A stretch of 64,000 bases of DNA from Xenopus tropicalis (taxonomy: Eukaryota > Chordata > Amphibia > Anura > Pipidae). Shown here piece by piece: positions 1-9,835 of the stretch; positions within the stretch are counted from its first letter, which is position 1, and the number at the start of each line of letters is the position of its first letter. Position numbers and translations under genes: made by a program. Under the pieces are notes generated by a model. It worked only from the letters and a program-made list of their open reading frames with translations, did no database searches and was not told where the DNA came from. Where the stretch lies: assembly GCF_000004195.4 (NCBI RefSeq), contig NC_030679.2, positions 15,618,712 to 15,682,711 of the forward strand, given 5' to 3'.

Positions 1-30
1 TCGGTAAGTATGAAGTTAAATTTTCTCTTT

Positions 31-67
31 TCCCTGGTCACTATGGCAGCCTTCACACTAAGAGTTA
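31..67. repeat. DIRS inverted terminal repeat, 3' side
   Basis: The sequence CCCTGGTCACTATGGCAGCC and the bases after it are the reverse complement of 5317-5353. The match stops abruptly outward of the TTTCCCTGG word, which is taken as the edge of the repeat. Confidence 0.8.
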
Positions 68-120
68 TACTAGAGTAATCTGATAGGGTGGGTATATATA
101 TATTTGTCAACCAACACACA

Positions 121-2982
121 TTAATGCTTAAACAAAAAAATGTATTTTGGACCACATACGGATGCCAAAACTTTTAGGCCCACATCTGATACATTAGTGG
201 ATTGAACATCCAGATGGTAGTGCTTTAAGAAAGTGTTTGCAGAACTCCAAGATGCTGCTTTACAAACTTCTTCTATTGGGACCTTTGCCTGAAATGCCCA
301 TGAAGCACTAATTGCCCTAGTGGAGTGTGCCTTAATACCTTTTGGAAAACACGTTCCACTTTCCTGGTAGGCTCGCCTGATGCAATCAACAATCCATCTG
401 CTTATCGTAGAGGTAGATGCTTCCAGGCCTTTTTTACTGCCGACCGGAATTACAAACAGCTTGTCTGACTTTCTCCAGACTTCTGTTCTGTTCAAATACA
501 CTGATAGACATCTGACCATGTCTAAATTGTGCCATTGTGTCTCTTGATCCGTTTTTGGATTAGGGAAGAAAGCAGGCAAAATAATTTCTGAATTCATATG
601 CTGCTCTGTAACCACTTTGGGTAAAAACCCCGGTACCGTGCGTAACCTGACTTTATCAGCCTGCAATATTGTATAAGGCTGTTTTGATGACAGAGCCTGC
701 AAGTCACTCACTCTGCGAGAAGATGTGACTGCCACCAGAAACACTGTTTTAAGTGTTAATAGCATGTCCGGAATTGTCTGCAATGGCTCAAATGGACTCA
801 AGGTTAACCTCTCTAACACTAGAGGTAAACTCCATGTAGCTGACAAAGACCTAGTTGGTGGTCTTATGTGCAATGCTCCTGCCAAAAATTTCGCCACTCT
901 GGGGTTCTTTGCCCACTGTACTCCTGTTATGGCAGAAATGGCTGAGGTTTGTAACTTCAAAGTTCGCACACTCAAATTACTGTCCAAACCATCTTGCAGG
1001 AAGTCAAGTACTTGACATATTGTTACTTGATCAGGAGTAACTCCTTTTTTAAGTAACCAAGCTGTAAAGGTTTTCCAGACCCTTTCATACGTTTTATTAG
1101 TAGTGGGCTTCCTGGATGCCAACATAGTGTTCACCACTGAAGCCGAAAACCCTTCTTGTCTTAGCCTGTTCCTTTCAACCTCCAGGCCTTTAGATGTAAT
1201 TTCTGAGGGCAAGGATGCCTGAGTACCCCCTGAGTCAAGAGATCTGACCTCACTGGAAGTGTTATTGGTTTGTCCACAACCAACAGTTTCAACAATGGGT
1301 ACCATATTTGTCTGGGCCAATCTGGAATTACTGCTATCACATTGGCTTTCTCTTCCTTGATCTTTCTCAGGACTTTCTGAATTAGAGGAAATGGAGGAAA
1401 TATGTACAAGAGATGCTGACTCCAATCCTGACTCAAAGCATCCCATGCTTCCGCTTGGGGACATTGAAAACAGGAGTAGAACTTCTCTACTTTCTGATTC
1501 CCCCATACTGCCATTAGATCCTTCTTCGGCTGCCCCCATGTCTTGGCTATCTGCCGAAATACTTCCTGATTCAGCTCCCACTCGTGTTTGCAGATTAAAT
1601 TGCGGCTTAGGAAATCCGCCAACTGATTGTCTTTCCCTGGAATATGAACAGCTGTCAGATCCAGAAGATGTTGTTCTGCCCACTTCATGATGGGTTGAAG
1701 TTCTGTTAACAATTTTACGCTGCGAGTACCTCCTTGCTTTCTTATATACATAACTGTTGCCACATTGTCTGATTTTATTAGCAGAGCTGTGCCCGTGACT
1801 TTGTACTGCAATCCTTGTATTGCATTCTTCACTGCCCTGAGTTCTAAAACGTTGGCTGGCAGAAAACGTTCCTCTGCCTCCCAAGTGCCTTGTAGATATG
1901 TCTGATCTATGTGGGCCCCCCAGCCGTGAGGACTGGAATCTGTTGTCAGGGATATCCACTTTACTTGCTTTAACGTTTTGCCTCTGGTTAGATTCTGATC
2001 CACTAACCACCACTTCATCTCTTTCCTCACCTGTTGAGAAATCACTATGTTCTGATCCCAATTTGGATCCGTTTTCTTCCACTGTTTGAGAAAACACTGT
2101 TGCAGTGGTCTGACGTGCCACCTGGCCCATTTGAGCATGGGAATTGTGGAATTCAACAGACCCAACACACTGCTCACTTCTCTGGCTGTTGTTTTGGATT
2201 TCTTCATTAATGCCTTCAGCAACTTCTTTATCTTTTCTTTTTTCAATTCTGGTAACTTTACCACTGCTTCTTTCGTTAGGAATCTGGCTCCCAAATATAT
2301 TAAATCCTGTGTTGGAAGAAGCTGACTTTTCTGCATATTTATCTCCCAACCATGAGATTGAAGGAATTCTATGACGAAATCCCTGTGCCGCGCCAACAAC
2401 TGCGGGTCTCTTGCTTTCAAAAGAATGTCGTCCAGATAATGGTAAATCTGTATTCCAAACTGCCTTATTTCTGCTATTAAGGCCTGCAGGACCTTTGTAA
2501 ACACCCTTGGAGAAGTGGCTAAACCAAATGGTAGACATGTGAATTGGAAATGTGCCGATTCCTCCATCGCAAACCGTAGGAATTTTTGATGAGTCTCTGC
2601 AACTGGTATATGAAAGTATGCGTCTTTCAAGTCCAGGGACAACATCCAATCCTCTTGGTCTATCTGTGCAATGATTGACTGAATTGACTCCATCTTGAAG
2701 CTTTCGACTCTTAAATATGAGTTTATTGGTCTTAAGTCCAATACTGGCCGAAAATCCCCGGTCTTTTTTCTTAGCAAAAACAGTTTTGAATAGACACCTT
2801 TTTTCTTGAATTGTTCCGGCACTTGTACAATTGCTCCGTCTTTGACCAACTGTTGAATATAATCCACGAGAATTTTCCTCTTGTGTTTGTGATATGGAAT
2901 CTCTGATATCTGAAACAAACTGTGTTCCGGAACTTCCTCGAAATCCAGGTAATAACCTCTTTCCAATGTTTGTAACACCCAT
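121..2982 (-). CDS. DIRS tyrosine recombinase (C-terminal third of a long open frame)
   Basis: The last ~340 residues of this 953-residue frame form a DIRS tyrosine recombinase, which would insert the circular DNA intermediate without target duplication. Visible catalytic positions are an arginine at 756/757 in SSRRVSDL, H886 and R889 in HSTR, W912 in KAASW and the nucleophile Y922 in FLKHY. An N-terminal SAM-like, core-binding segment with TNKTYERVWKTF precedes it. The first ~600 residues overlap the RT-RNase H ORF in another frame and show no domain I recognise. A long RT/recombinase overlap is normal in DIRS elements, so the true start is probably well inside the frame, perhaps near the methionine of MVPIVETV. 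The catalytic tetrad is complete. Confidence 0.85.
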   Translation of the reverse strand: MGVTNIGKRLLPGFRGSSGTQFVSDIRDSISQTQEENSRGLYSTVGQRRSNCTSAGTIQEKRCLFKTVFAKKKDRGFSASIGLKTNKLIFKSRKLQDGVNSVNHCTDRPRGLDVVPGLERRILSYTSCRDSSKIPTVCDGGIGTFPIHMSTIWFSHFSKGVYKGPAGLNSRNKAVWNTDLPLSGRHSFESKRPAVVGAAQGFRHRIPSISWLGDKYAEKSASSNTGFNIFGSQIPNERSSGKVTRIEKRKDKEVAEGINEEIQNNSQRSEQCVGSVEFHNSHAQMGQVARQTTATVFSQTVEENGSKLGSEHSDFSTGEERDEVVVSGSESNQRQNVKASKVDIPDNRFQSSRLGGPHRSDISTRHLGGRGTFSASQRFRTQGSEECNTRIAVQSHGHSSANKIRQCGNSYVYKKARRYSQRKIVNRTSTHHEVGRTTSSGSDSCSYSRERQSVGGFPKPQFNLQTRVGAESGSISADSQDMGAAEEGSNGSMGESESREVLLLFSMSPSGSMGCFESGLESASLVHISSISSNSESPEKDQGRESQCDSSNSRLAQTNMVPIVETVGCGQTNNTSSEVRSLDSGGTQASLPSEITSKGLEVERNRLRQEGFSASVVNTMLASRKPTTNKTYERVWKTFTAWLLKKGVTPDQVTICQVLDFLQDGLDSNLSVRTLKLQTSAISAITGVQWAKNPRVAKFLAGALHIRPPTRSLSATWSLPLVLERLTLSPFEPLQTIPDMLLTLKTVFLVAVTSSRRVSDLQALSSKQPYTILQADKVRLRTVPGFLPKVVTEQHMNSEIILPAFFPNPKTDQETQWHNLDMVRCLSVYLNRTEVWRKSDKLFVIPVGSKKGLEASTSTISRWIVDCIRRAYQESGTCFPKGIKAHSTRAISASWAFQAKVPIEEVCKAASWSSANTFLKHYHLDVQSTNVSDVGLKVLASVCGPKYIFLFKH

Positions 2983-3101
2983 TGGTCTTTTACTGACCTT
3001 GCCCAGACCCTCACAAATCTTTCTAGTCTTCTGGGTATTAAGGAGGACTGGACTGCCTTGGCTTCAGAAAGGTCTTTTGGATTGTCTAGCAGCCACTCCA
3101 C
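1161..3101 (-). CDS. DIRS reverse transcriptase-RNase H polyprotein
   Basis: Residues ~60-280 are a reverse transcriptase with SLDLKDAY (D157) and the catalytic YLDD box at 222-225. Residues ~380-500 are an RNase H with TTDSS (D388), E420, D445 and ADFLSR (D496). The tail at ~510-640, with FPPFPLI and VIAVIPDWPRQ, matches the region usually called DAM-like methyltransferase in DIRS elements; whether it is active is unknown. The frame is open throughout. The first codon of the frame is GTG, not ATG, and it starts 90 bp after the gag stop, so the way it is expressed (splicing, reinitiation or frameshift) is unresolved. It overlaps the recombinase frame for about 1.8 kb. Confidence 0.88.
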   Translation of the reverse strand: MEWLLDNPKDLSEAKAVQSSLIPRRLERFVRVWARSVKDQWVLQTLERGYYLDFEEVPEHSLFQISEIPYHKHKRKILVDYIQQLVKDGAIVQVPEQFKKKGVYSKLFLLRKKTGDFRPVLDLRPINSYLRVESFKMESIQSIIAQIDQEDWMLSLDLKDAYFHIPVAETHQKFLRFAMEESAHFQFTCLPFGLATSPRVFTKVLQALIAEIRQFGIQIYHYLDDILLKARDPQLLARHRDFVIEFLQSHGWEINMQKSQLLPTQDLIYLGARFLTKEAVVKLPELKKEKIKKLLKALMKKSKTTAREVSSVLGLLNSTIPMLKWARWHVRPLQQCFLKQWKKTDPNWDQNIVISQQVRKEMKWWLVDQNLTRGKTLKQVKWISLTTDSSPHGWGAHIDQTYLQGTWEAEERFLPANVLELRAVKNAIQGLQYKVTGTALLIKSDNVATVMYIRKQGGTRSVKLLTELQPIMKWAEQHLLDLTAVHIPGKDNQLADFLSRNLICKHEWELNQEVFRQIAKTWGQPKKDLMAVWGNQKVEKFYSCFQCPQAEAWDALSQDWSQHLLYIFPPFPLIQKVLRKIKEEKANVIAVIPDWPRQIWYPLLKLLVVDKPITLPVRSDLLTQGVLRHPCPQKLHLKAWRLKGTG

Positions 3102-3190
3102 TCTTCTGTGTTTTGAAGAGTGAATTCTGCCCTGATTTCCACTGATTATTTCTTCCCGTCTGTCTGGTATCTCGAAATTGTCTTCTTTCT

Positions 3191-4458
3191 CTAGTATTCT
3201 TTCCCTGTATTTGATTCAGTATTTCTCACAGAAGAACGTTCCTGTGGCAGAAAAACACTCTTCCCCCCTGTGACTCGCTTAATGATGTCGTCTAATTTTG
3301 GGCCAAATAACATTGCCCCTTCAAATGGAAGGTTGCAAAGACTCATTTTAGAGGCTTTATCCGCATTCCATGATCGTAACCACAGGGCTCTGCGTGCTGC
3401 CACTGAAAGTGCCATGGCTCTGGAAGAAGACCTGACTAAGTCCACTGAAGCTTCTGCCATGAAATCAGATGCCAACTTAACTTCTGATAAAGCATCAACT
3501 ATGCTTTCTCTGTCCACACCTTCTTTCAATGCCGACTCTATATTCTGGACCCAACACTGAAGTGCCCTAGACACTGATGTTAATGCCAATGCTGGTTTAA
3601 CCATGGCTCCAAGCGCTGAATACGATTTCTTAAGTGAGGCCTCCACTTTCCTATCCATTGGATTGATAAATGAGACCACATCCTCCACCGGTAGAGCTGT
3701 CTTTCTTGACAAACGTGCCACAGCTGCATCCACCTTTGGGGGTCTATCCAGCACTTGCTCCTCTTCCGCAGGGAAAGGATATAGTTTAAGCACCCTGGAA
3801 GGTATCGGATATTTCCCATCTGTCTTTTCCCATTCCTTCCCAATGATTTCTTTTATCACCTCATGCACCGGAAATGTAACTCTACTCCGTTTTAGGGATT
3901 TGAATGGGTTAAATGCTGAAGCTTGAGCCTCCGTTTTCTCTGGCAATTTTAATTGCATTCTAACTGCCTTTACCAACGGCTCTACCAGAGACAAATCAAA
4001 AAAAGTTGCTGCATTTTCTTCTCTCACATCCTCTTCCTCTGACACGTCAGAACCTTCAGCCACAACTGATGGACTTGGTATATCCCAGTTACTGTTACTT
4101 GGCTCTGTATCGACCTCTGTTCTGGTTCTTTTAGTAGCCGCTTTTACTCCTTCTGTGACTGCATCTTTAATCCACTTCATGATGTCTGCTGTATCTGCAG
4201 CTGCATCTCCTGCCAGTCTTCTTGCACATCTGTCACATAGTTTAGAATGCTTTTGAGCTGGATTCTCACATGCTATACATGTCTTGTTTTTCTCTTTACT
4301 AGACCTCTTCCTTGGTGAAGACACACTGTAAAATAAAGTAATTTTTTTTTTTAGAACACTGCACTCTTTTTGATGAAAAACCAACTTACCCTTAGAATGG
4401 CTCACCTCCTAATCTCATGGGCAGCATTTTCTGGGCTACTTGGCACTTGTGACTCCAT
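3191..4458 (-). CDS. DIRS gag-like protein, two exons
   Basis: The open frame at 3191-4405 begins with GTG, not ATG. Upstream, an ATG at 4458 opens a 53-nt exon ending AGGAG at 4406, followed by a GTGAGC donor. A pyrimidine-rich TTTATTTTACAG acceptor ends at 4326. Joining 4406 to 4325 removes 80 nt and puts the ATG in frame with the long ORF; without splicing the two are out of frame. The long exon encodes a Cys pattern C-x2-C-x10-C-x2-C (CIAC...CDRC), a likely zinc finger, then an acidic stretch and a helical, lysine-rich C-terminal half. A nucleic-acid-binding structural role is inferred from position. No identity was found beyond DIRS gag. Confidence 0.75.
4326..4405 (-). other. Putative spliceosomal intron inside DIRS gag
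   Basis: Donor GTGAGC at 4405-4400 and acceptor TTTATTTTACAG ending at 4326, phase 2. A second donor-like GTAAGT lies a few bases inside. The intron has no stop in the long frame, but it shifts the upstream ATG out of frame, so splicing is needed to start gag at that ATG. Confidence 0.65.
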
Positions 4459-5316
4459 TGGAGCAATCTAATAAGAGAAAAAGTGTTCCTATTTGAAACT
4501 CAAATGAGCTCCAAATCAAAAAAGATGCTTCAGCAGCACACATACACACAGAGCATAAGCCTTCCCCCAAAGGAATATCACCCATAGGTATTTCCCCCAT
4601 AGGCATTTTCCCCATATGCACTTTTTCCCCTAGGCATTCCCCTCCATAGGCATTCCCCCCTACCTGTGAAACGCACGCCACACTCACACCTGCTGCAAAC
4701 GGCGCGTCCTGCTCTCCCTGCGCCCGTGTATAAGCGCACCGGAAGCGCGTCATCGTGACTGTCCTTCAACAGCCAATAGCGCCGCGCGCGCCCACCAACA
4801 AAATGGCGGCGCTCATACAGTGTATAGTCGCGTGTCAGCGCTGTGCCCACCAAAAAAATGGCGGCGCGCATAGAACACATACGCTCACAGTCGGCAGAGG
4901 AAGAGAAGGAGAGGAAGGAAGACCTAGGAATTGTGCCGCCCTGACCTGGTGTAACACTCAGGTACTAACTTTTTTCTTGCATTGAGTAGCTCAAATGCAC
5001 ACAAGTATCTACCCCGGGCTGCCTAAAACGGGGTAATCGACTGGCCTGACTCCTCTACGAGGAGACTCCTAAACCAGCCCTTTTAGGAAGAGAGGCTTAA
5101 CTTCCCAAGTTATAAGTCCCATATGGGGCTTTGGTGAGCCATAAAAGAAAAATTTTAGGGATTGCGAAAAACCCCCCAAAAAAAACTTCCCCATCCTACC
5201 AATGCGAGGACAGGAAAAAAAGACAAGGGCAAAGGGGCAGGGAGAAGGTATATATAGGGTAATTGAGTCTGATTGGGGGGTTTGGAAACCTGTCCTACCA
5301 ATTGGGGGGGAGGGGA

Positions 5317-5353
5317 ATACTCTTAGTGTGAAGGCTGCCATAGTGACCAGGGA
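5317..5353. repeat. DIRS inverted terminal repeat, 5' side
   Basis: Reverse complement of 31-67. It lies about 860 bp upstream of the gag start in the element's own orientation, leaving room for a leader. The leader at 4660-4930 is CpG-rich and contains two copies of an AAAATGGCGGCGC word (plus-strand reading). Confidence 0.8.
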
Positions 5354-5579
5354 AACATTAATGCAAACAAAATCTCCCACTGCTAACGCGGTTCTGTTCT
5401 GCCCCTGGTCATGAAATATATTGAGATATGTTTGGTGCATTTTAATGCCTTTCAACTCAACTTAAAGGGGAACAATCATGAAAAATGTTCTTCTAAATAA
5501 AATATAAAGTCTAGACAAACATTACGACAATTTATAGCTTTTAAAAATGTTGCACCATTACAAAGTCATGGCTAATTAC

Positions 5580-6022
5580 TTAAAGGAACAGTAACACCAA
5601 AAAATGAAAGTGTATAAAAATAATTAATATATAATGTACTATTGCCCTGCACTGGTAAAAGTTGTGTGTTTGCTTCATAAACACTACTACAGTTTATATA
5701 AATACCCAGCTGTGTAGCCATGGGGGCAGCCATTTAAATTGAAAAAAGGAGAAAAGGCACAGGTTACTAAGCAGATAACAGATAAGTAGCATAGATTCCC
5801 ATTGTATTCTACACAGTTATCTGTTATCTTCTTATGTAACCTGTGCCTTTTCTCCTTTTTTCAATTTAAATGGCTGCCCCCATGGCAACACAACAGCTAT
5901 TTCTGTTAACAACAGTAGTCTTTCTGAAGCAAACACACAACTTTTACCAGTGCAGGGCAACAGCACATTATATTTTAATTATTTTAAAACATTTTTATTT
6001 TTTAGTGTTACTGTTCCTTTAA
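5580..6022. mobile_element. T2-type palindromic MITE with TTAA ends
   Basis: It starts TTAAAGGAACAGTAACACC and ends with the inverse (GTGTTACTGTTCCTTTAA). The two arms match over nearly the full length, for example TTGCCCTGCACTGGTAAAAG against CTTTTACCAGTGCAGGGCAA, and GGGGGCAGCCATTTAAATTG against its complement around 5730 and 5870. No ORF is present, so it is non-autonomous. The TTAAAGG end and TTAA target match the Xenopus T2 family. Confidence 0.88.
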
Positions 6023-7307
6023 GCAGCCTCCCATCCCCCACCCTACAGAATCTCTGGCTCCCTGTGTCTGCATCAGTGGCGCAGAAATGTGTGAGTGACA
6101 GAGCAGATTGAAAGCTGATTTGCTGTGCCAGGTCATGAGGCCACACCCCTCAACAGCAAATGTGCAAAGGGAAAGTAAAGGAATGGAGCTGGGCTGGGTG
6201 CTGATGGAGCTGCTTTTGTACATATAAATGAGTGTATAAAAGAGACTTCCTTCATACCAGTGACAGCAACACATCAATTGCAGCAATATTCCAGACCTAT
6301 GTAGAGGCAACCGTGTGTGTACAGGCACCTAGATTCCTGTATGCTGGGTTCACCTTTTTATCTGTCTCAGTAAGAGCTCTCCTGTAGGCTGACTAGCCAG
6401 GCTCTCAGGCTTCTTGATTGGGTAATCAGGCCCCGTGGTCAGTCTGAACAGAAGCTGTCAGTACTGAGCCAAGTTAAGCAGATTCCCATTCACGATAGTT
6501 CCCTTTAACAACAATTAAAATACAAGTCAGGGGTCAGGCCCAGACTGCCAATCTGTGATTCTGGAAAATGCTAGAAGGGCTGCTGTAAGATGACACAGAC
6601 AGTTACTATTTATTGGGTTGGTGGGGGCTGTTTACTTAAAAATGAATCTCAGTTCAGACCTGTCAGAGAGACTGGTTGACTGGGCCCTTACTGAGGGTTA
6701 CCTGGTGAAGGAGCAGTCAGTAGGGTGACACCCAAAGAAACCATGTGAAGTGAGACGTTTGCCCCATTAGTGGCAAACGTATTTGCAGGCTTGGCAGTCA
6801 AGGTGGCACTGGGGGGGCCTAGCCAACCAGAGCTAACCTGTAAACCATTAAGATGCAGGGGAGTTGGATTTGTAACCAAGCAGGGGGTTGGAATAACACT
6901 TGAAGCCTCATTTATAAACATTTTTGTAAAAAGGGAATCAACTTTTTTTTTACCCACAATGCAGATTTTTCCAAATCCTAGTATAAATGTGGGCAGTTGC
7001 CAGGTCTTTTCCACCATGGCACACTCTGTTTCCCCTGTGTTTGTATTGGAATGGCCTAACTGCAAACATGCATTATTCGATTCACTAGGCGCAAGTCAGC
7101 TGTGGCTGTGAATGCAAACCATGCCCACTAGTGCTTTAAACTTGCGAGTTTGAGTTTATTTATAGACAAATTTGTACCTGGGCAGTAACCCATGGCAACC
7201 AATCAAATCCTTGTATTCATTGTTTAACCTGCAGCTGGCTAAAAACATATGCATAGCTGCACATGCGCAAATGTACCCAGTGTTCATAAATGAGCCCTAG
7301 GGTGCCT
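6023..7307. other. No gene or clear repeat recognised
   Basis: Open frames here are short, overlap on both strands and have no recognisable domain. Confidence 0.5.
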
Positions 7308-7480
7308 TTAGGCTAATGCCACACGTAGTGTATGTAGCGTATTTTCGGCAAGTCGAAAACTGCTTGCCGAGAATACGCTACATACCCTTAAAAATCATCC
7401 TATTTGTGCCTGCACCTGAGCATATTCAATGCATTCAGGTGCAGGCACAGGTAGTATGTAGCGTATTTTGGCCATAGGCA
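7308..7480. mobile_element. MITE fragment, TTTAGGCTAATGCCACACG end
   Basis: The left end resembles the end at 43863-43880 (inverse orientation). Internal hairpins pair GTAGCGTATTTTCGGCAAG with its complement, and GTGCCTGCACCTGA with TCAGGTGCAGGCAC. The right end is poorly preserved. Confidence 0.6.
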
Positions 7481-7726
7481 CTGGCTGAGATTAGTACATA
7501 GCTGCAAGGGGCATGGCAGGATATATTTCACCCAAGAAGTGAGATAGAGTCAAACACTGTAATAGCAGCTTATAGGACGAAGTGTCCAAGGTTTAAAAAA
7601 ATAATAATAAGTCAAGGAAAATTACAATATATCAATATATATTTAACAAGAAATACTAACAAAAAAATTATAATGGGGCTAATTCTATGCAGATGAAAGG
7701 CTAGACAGACCCATAAACCCTCCAGT

Positions 7727-7786
7727 GCACAATGATCTGAAAATGTGTAGAAGTAAAGTAAACTCATCATTGTGAGAGATCTCCGT
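7727..7786. repeat. 57-bp dispersed direct repeat, copy A
   Basis: AATGATCTGAAAATGTGTAG and the next ~40 bp recur almost unchanged at 8581-8636. The intervening 800 bp include an L2-type 3' end. Confidence 0.75.
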
Positions 7787-8149
7787 GAAATAACAATATT
7801 CAGCCATCGAGGGGGTTATTTCTCCCCCAGCACGTGGTTATTTCCTGGCCAATATTAATGAATTGCATTAGCCGAGGGTCTGTAGTTCCTGCAGATCATA
7901 AGCTGTAAAAATTAATGACATTGTGGCCTCATATGTGCATATTGTATTTGAATATTTCCCATATATATTTCCCAACAAGAGGGTTCCAGCAAAAGCCCCA
8001 GAGAGAGTAAGGGAATGTGGCAAGCGAAGATGTGAATGGCTCTAAGTGGTGCTCCAGAAATGGAGGGGATATATCAATTCATAACCAAAGGTCTGTGTAC
8101 AATGAATACAGAGATATTCTGCTCATAGTAACCAACAAAAGATATTATC

Positions 8150-8465
8150 ATCTTTATTTTTATAGCACTTGATATATTCCGCACAGCTCTACAGAGATTA
8201 TACATCATTCCAAATAGTCCCTGCCCCAGTGGAGTTCTCCCTGGCCCTGGAGTTTACAATCTAAGTTCCCTATGACATTCACACACACTAGGGCAGTTTT
8301 ATCAGGAGCCAAGTAAACCTGTATGTGTTTGGAGTATAGGAGGAAACTGGAATATCACACACAGACATGGGACAAACATACAGACTCCTTACATATACTG
8401 CCTTGCTGGAATCAAACCTAGAATCCTAGGACCCCAGCACTGCAATGCAGCAGAGAGAGTCTAAG
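8150..8465 (-). mobile_element. L2-type LINE 3' end or L2-mobilised SINE
   Basis: Read on the minus strand it carries the CAGTGCTGGGGTCCTAGG head, the phrase equivalent to 'gtatgttctccctgtgt', and the 'ttgtaaactccagggccaggg' tail. The same order is present on the plus strand at 15936-16245. Confidence 0.65.
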
Positions 8466-8580
8466 GGGATTTTGTATTAATATGTGCAATGTGTGCTCCT
8501 ATTCTAAGTGGTTGCTATAATTCTTATTACAACTGTTTGCAGTGCACTATATGGCTTCAAATATCATTCAGGGATAATAT

Positions 8581-8636
8581 CAATGATCTGAAAATGTGTA
8601 GAAGTATAGTAAACTCATCATTGTGAGAGATCTCAT
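8581..8636. repeat. 57-bp dispersed direct repeat, copy B
   Basis: Matches 7727-7786 with one or two differences in the stretch ending GTGAGAGATCTC. Confidence 0.75.
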
Positions 8637-8664
8637 TTAAGAATATCCCTTATGGCAACCTGAA

Positions 8665-8930
8665 GACTGTAATAGGGACCTTAGATTGTAAACTCCACTG
8701 GGGCCGGGACTGATGGGAATGTGAAAGGCACCTAGGATTGTAAGCTCCACTGGGGCAGGGACTGATGGGAATGTATGTATGTATGTATAGCTTTATTTAT
8801 AAAGCACCACAAGGGTGCTCAGCGCTGTACAATCTTACAAAATACAAAATTACACACAGGGAGGACAAGTGAATGTGGTGGATATCTAAGATTGTAAACT
8901 CCTCTGGGGCAGGAAAACTGCTGCCTTAAG
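8665..8930 (-). mobile_element. L2-type 3' tail fragments
   Basis: Two tandem ~55-bp copies of the TTGTAAACTCCACTGGGG motif with ACTGATGGGAATGT are followed by GTATGTATGTATAGC, TTTATTTATAAAGC and CAGCGCTGTACA. The latter match the L2 tail at 58437-58560. Confidence 0.6.
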
Positions 8931-9835
8931 AGAAGAAAAAATAGAACATAAAATCTTCTAAATACCATGCAAAATATTATATGATTTTAATAAACAAAGT
9001 GTATGTTGCATGTCGGAGCTCTATATGGCTGCCTCTTATAGGAAATGAAGACACAGAAAATCCTAAAATGTACTACTCCCCAAAGCAAAAAAAAAACAAA
9101 AAACAAACAAAGAATTCTCACCATTCTACTGCTGGAACTTTTTTTTTCAGCTTCATTAACTTCAACATTTTTTTTTTCCTTAGTCATATTTTTTGTCAGG
9201 TTATATAAATGAATAACATTTGTTCAGATTCCCTAGAGATTTCCTCCGGTTTGCTAAACTTTACCTACGATTTCTTGTTTTTTATTGCACTTTGCACTTT
9301 CGTTCTACTGGGGTTTACAAATGCCATTATTTTCTACTCACACAAGCAAGACACCTGAAGCAGATGATTAATGCAAAGAGAGGCTGAGATTCACTGTCTG
9401 CCGCCTCTCCGAGAAGATGTCATACCGGCAAAGCAACCAGCAGAAACTATTAGCAGCCGTTTGTCAGGAGTCGGAACGTGCAGACGAGTCCTGAAAGTCA
9501 ATCACGCGCATTTTATGGAGTTCAGGGTTTATTTGCTTTCACTGCTTGATATGTGCTAATTAGAAAGATGGCGATGTAAGAGATGCAATTATAAAAGATG
9601 AATTGTTTAATCCTAATATGTTTTATTTTAATGGGCTTAATAGATGTATAGATCTTGAGATGATTGGGGCATTTATTAAATCAGATTTTTCATGCTTGGA
9701 AATGTGTGAAAAGTCTCTGTCCATTAATAACTATGAGAATTAATTGCTCCGTGTTGGAAAAGTTACAGCATGATTAGAATTCCTGGGCAGATCGGTGTTT
9801 GGGGTGTCCAAGTAGAGGCAATTACCTAAGGCAAT
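8931..9835. other. Apparently unique sequence, possible conserved non-coding block
   Basis: No gene or known repeat seen. The part at 9240-9740 is free of repeat motifs and rich in TAAT-type homeodomain-like words; conservation cannot be judged from the sequence alone. Confidence 0.3.

Larger units (their letters stand above)
24..5360 (-). mobile_element. DIRS-type tyrosine-recombinase retrotransposon, near complete
   Basis: The order in the minus direction is gag, RT-RNase H, tyrosine recombinase, which is the DIRS plan; no integrase or long direct repeats are seen. Inverted terminal repeats of about 37 bp lie near 31-67 and 5317-5353 (shared core CCCTGGTCACTATGGCAGCC). All three frames are open over their conserved domains, so the copy looks young. 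A 10-bp word, ACATTAATGC, occurs at 118-127 and again at 5355-5364 just outside the right repeat; this could be part of the internal complementary region used to form the circular intermediate, but the match is short. Because the left repeat sits at the window edge, the true 3' end of the element may lie outside. Confidence 0.9.

Noticed and set aside
725..1690. Plus-strand frames inside the DIRS element
   Set aside because: Antisense to the recombinase and RT-RNase H domains, which carry the recognisable motifs.
4590..4930. CpG-rich block with ATGGCGGCGC words as a host promoter
   Set aside because: It lies between the DIRS 5' terminal repeat and gag and is better read as the element's own leader.
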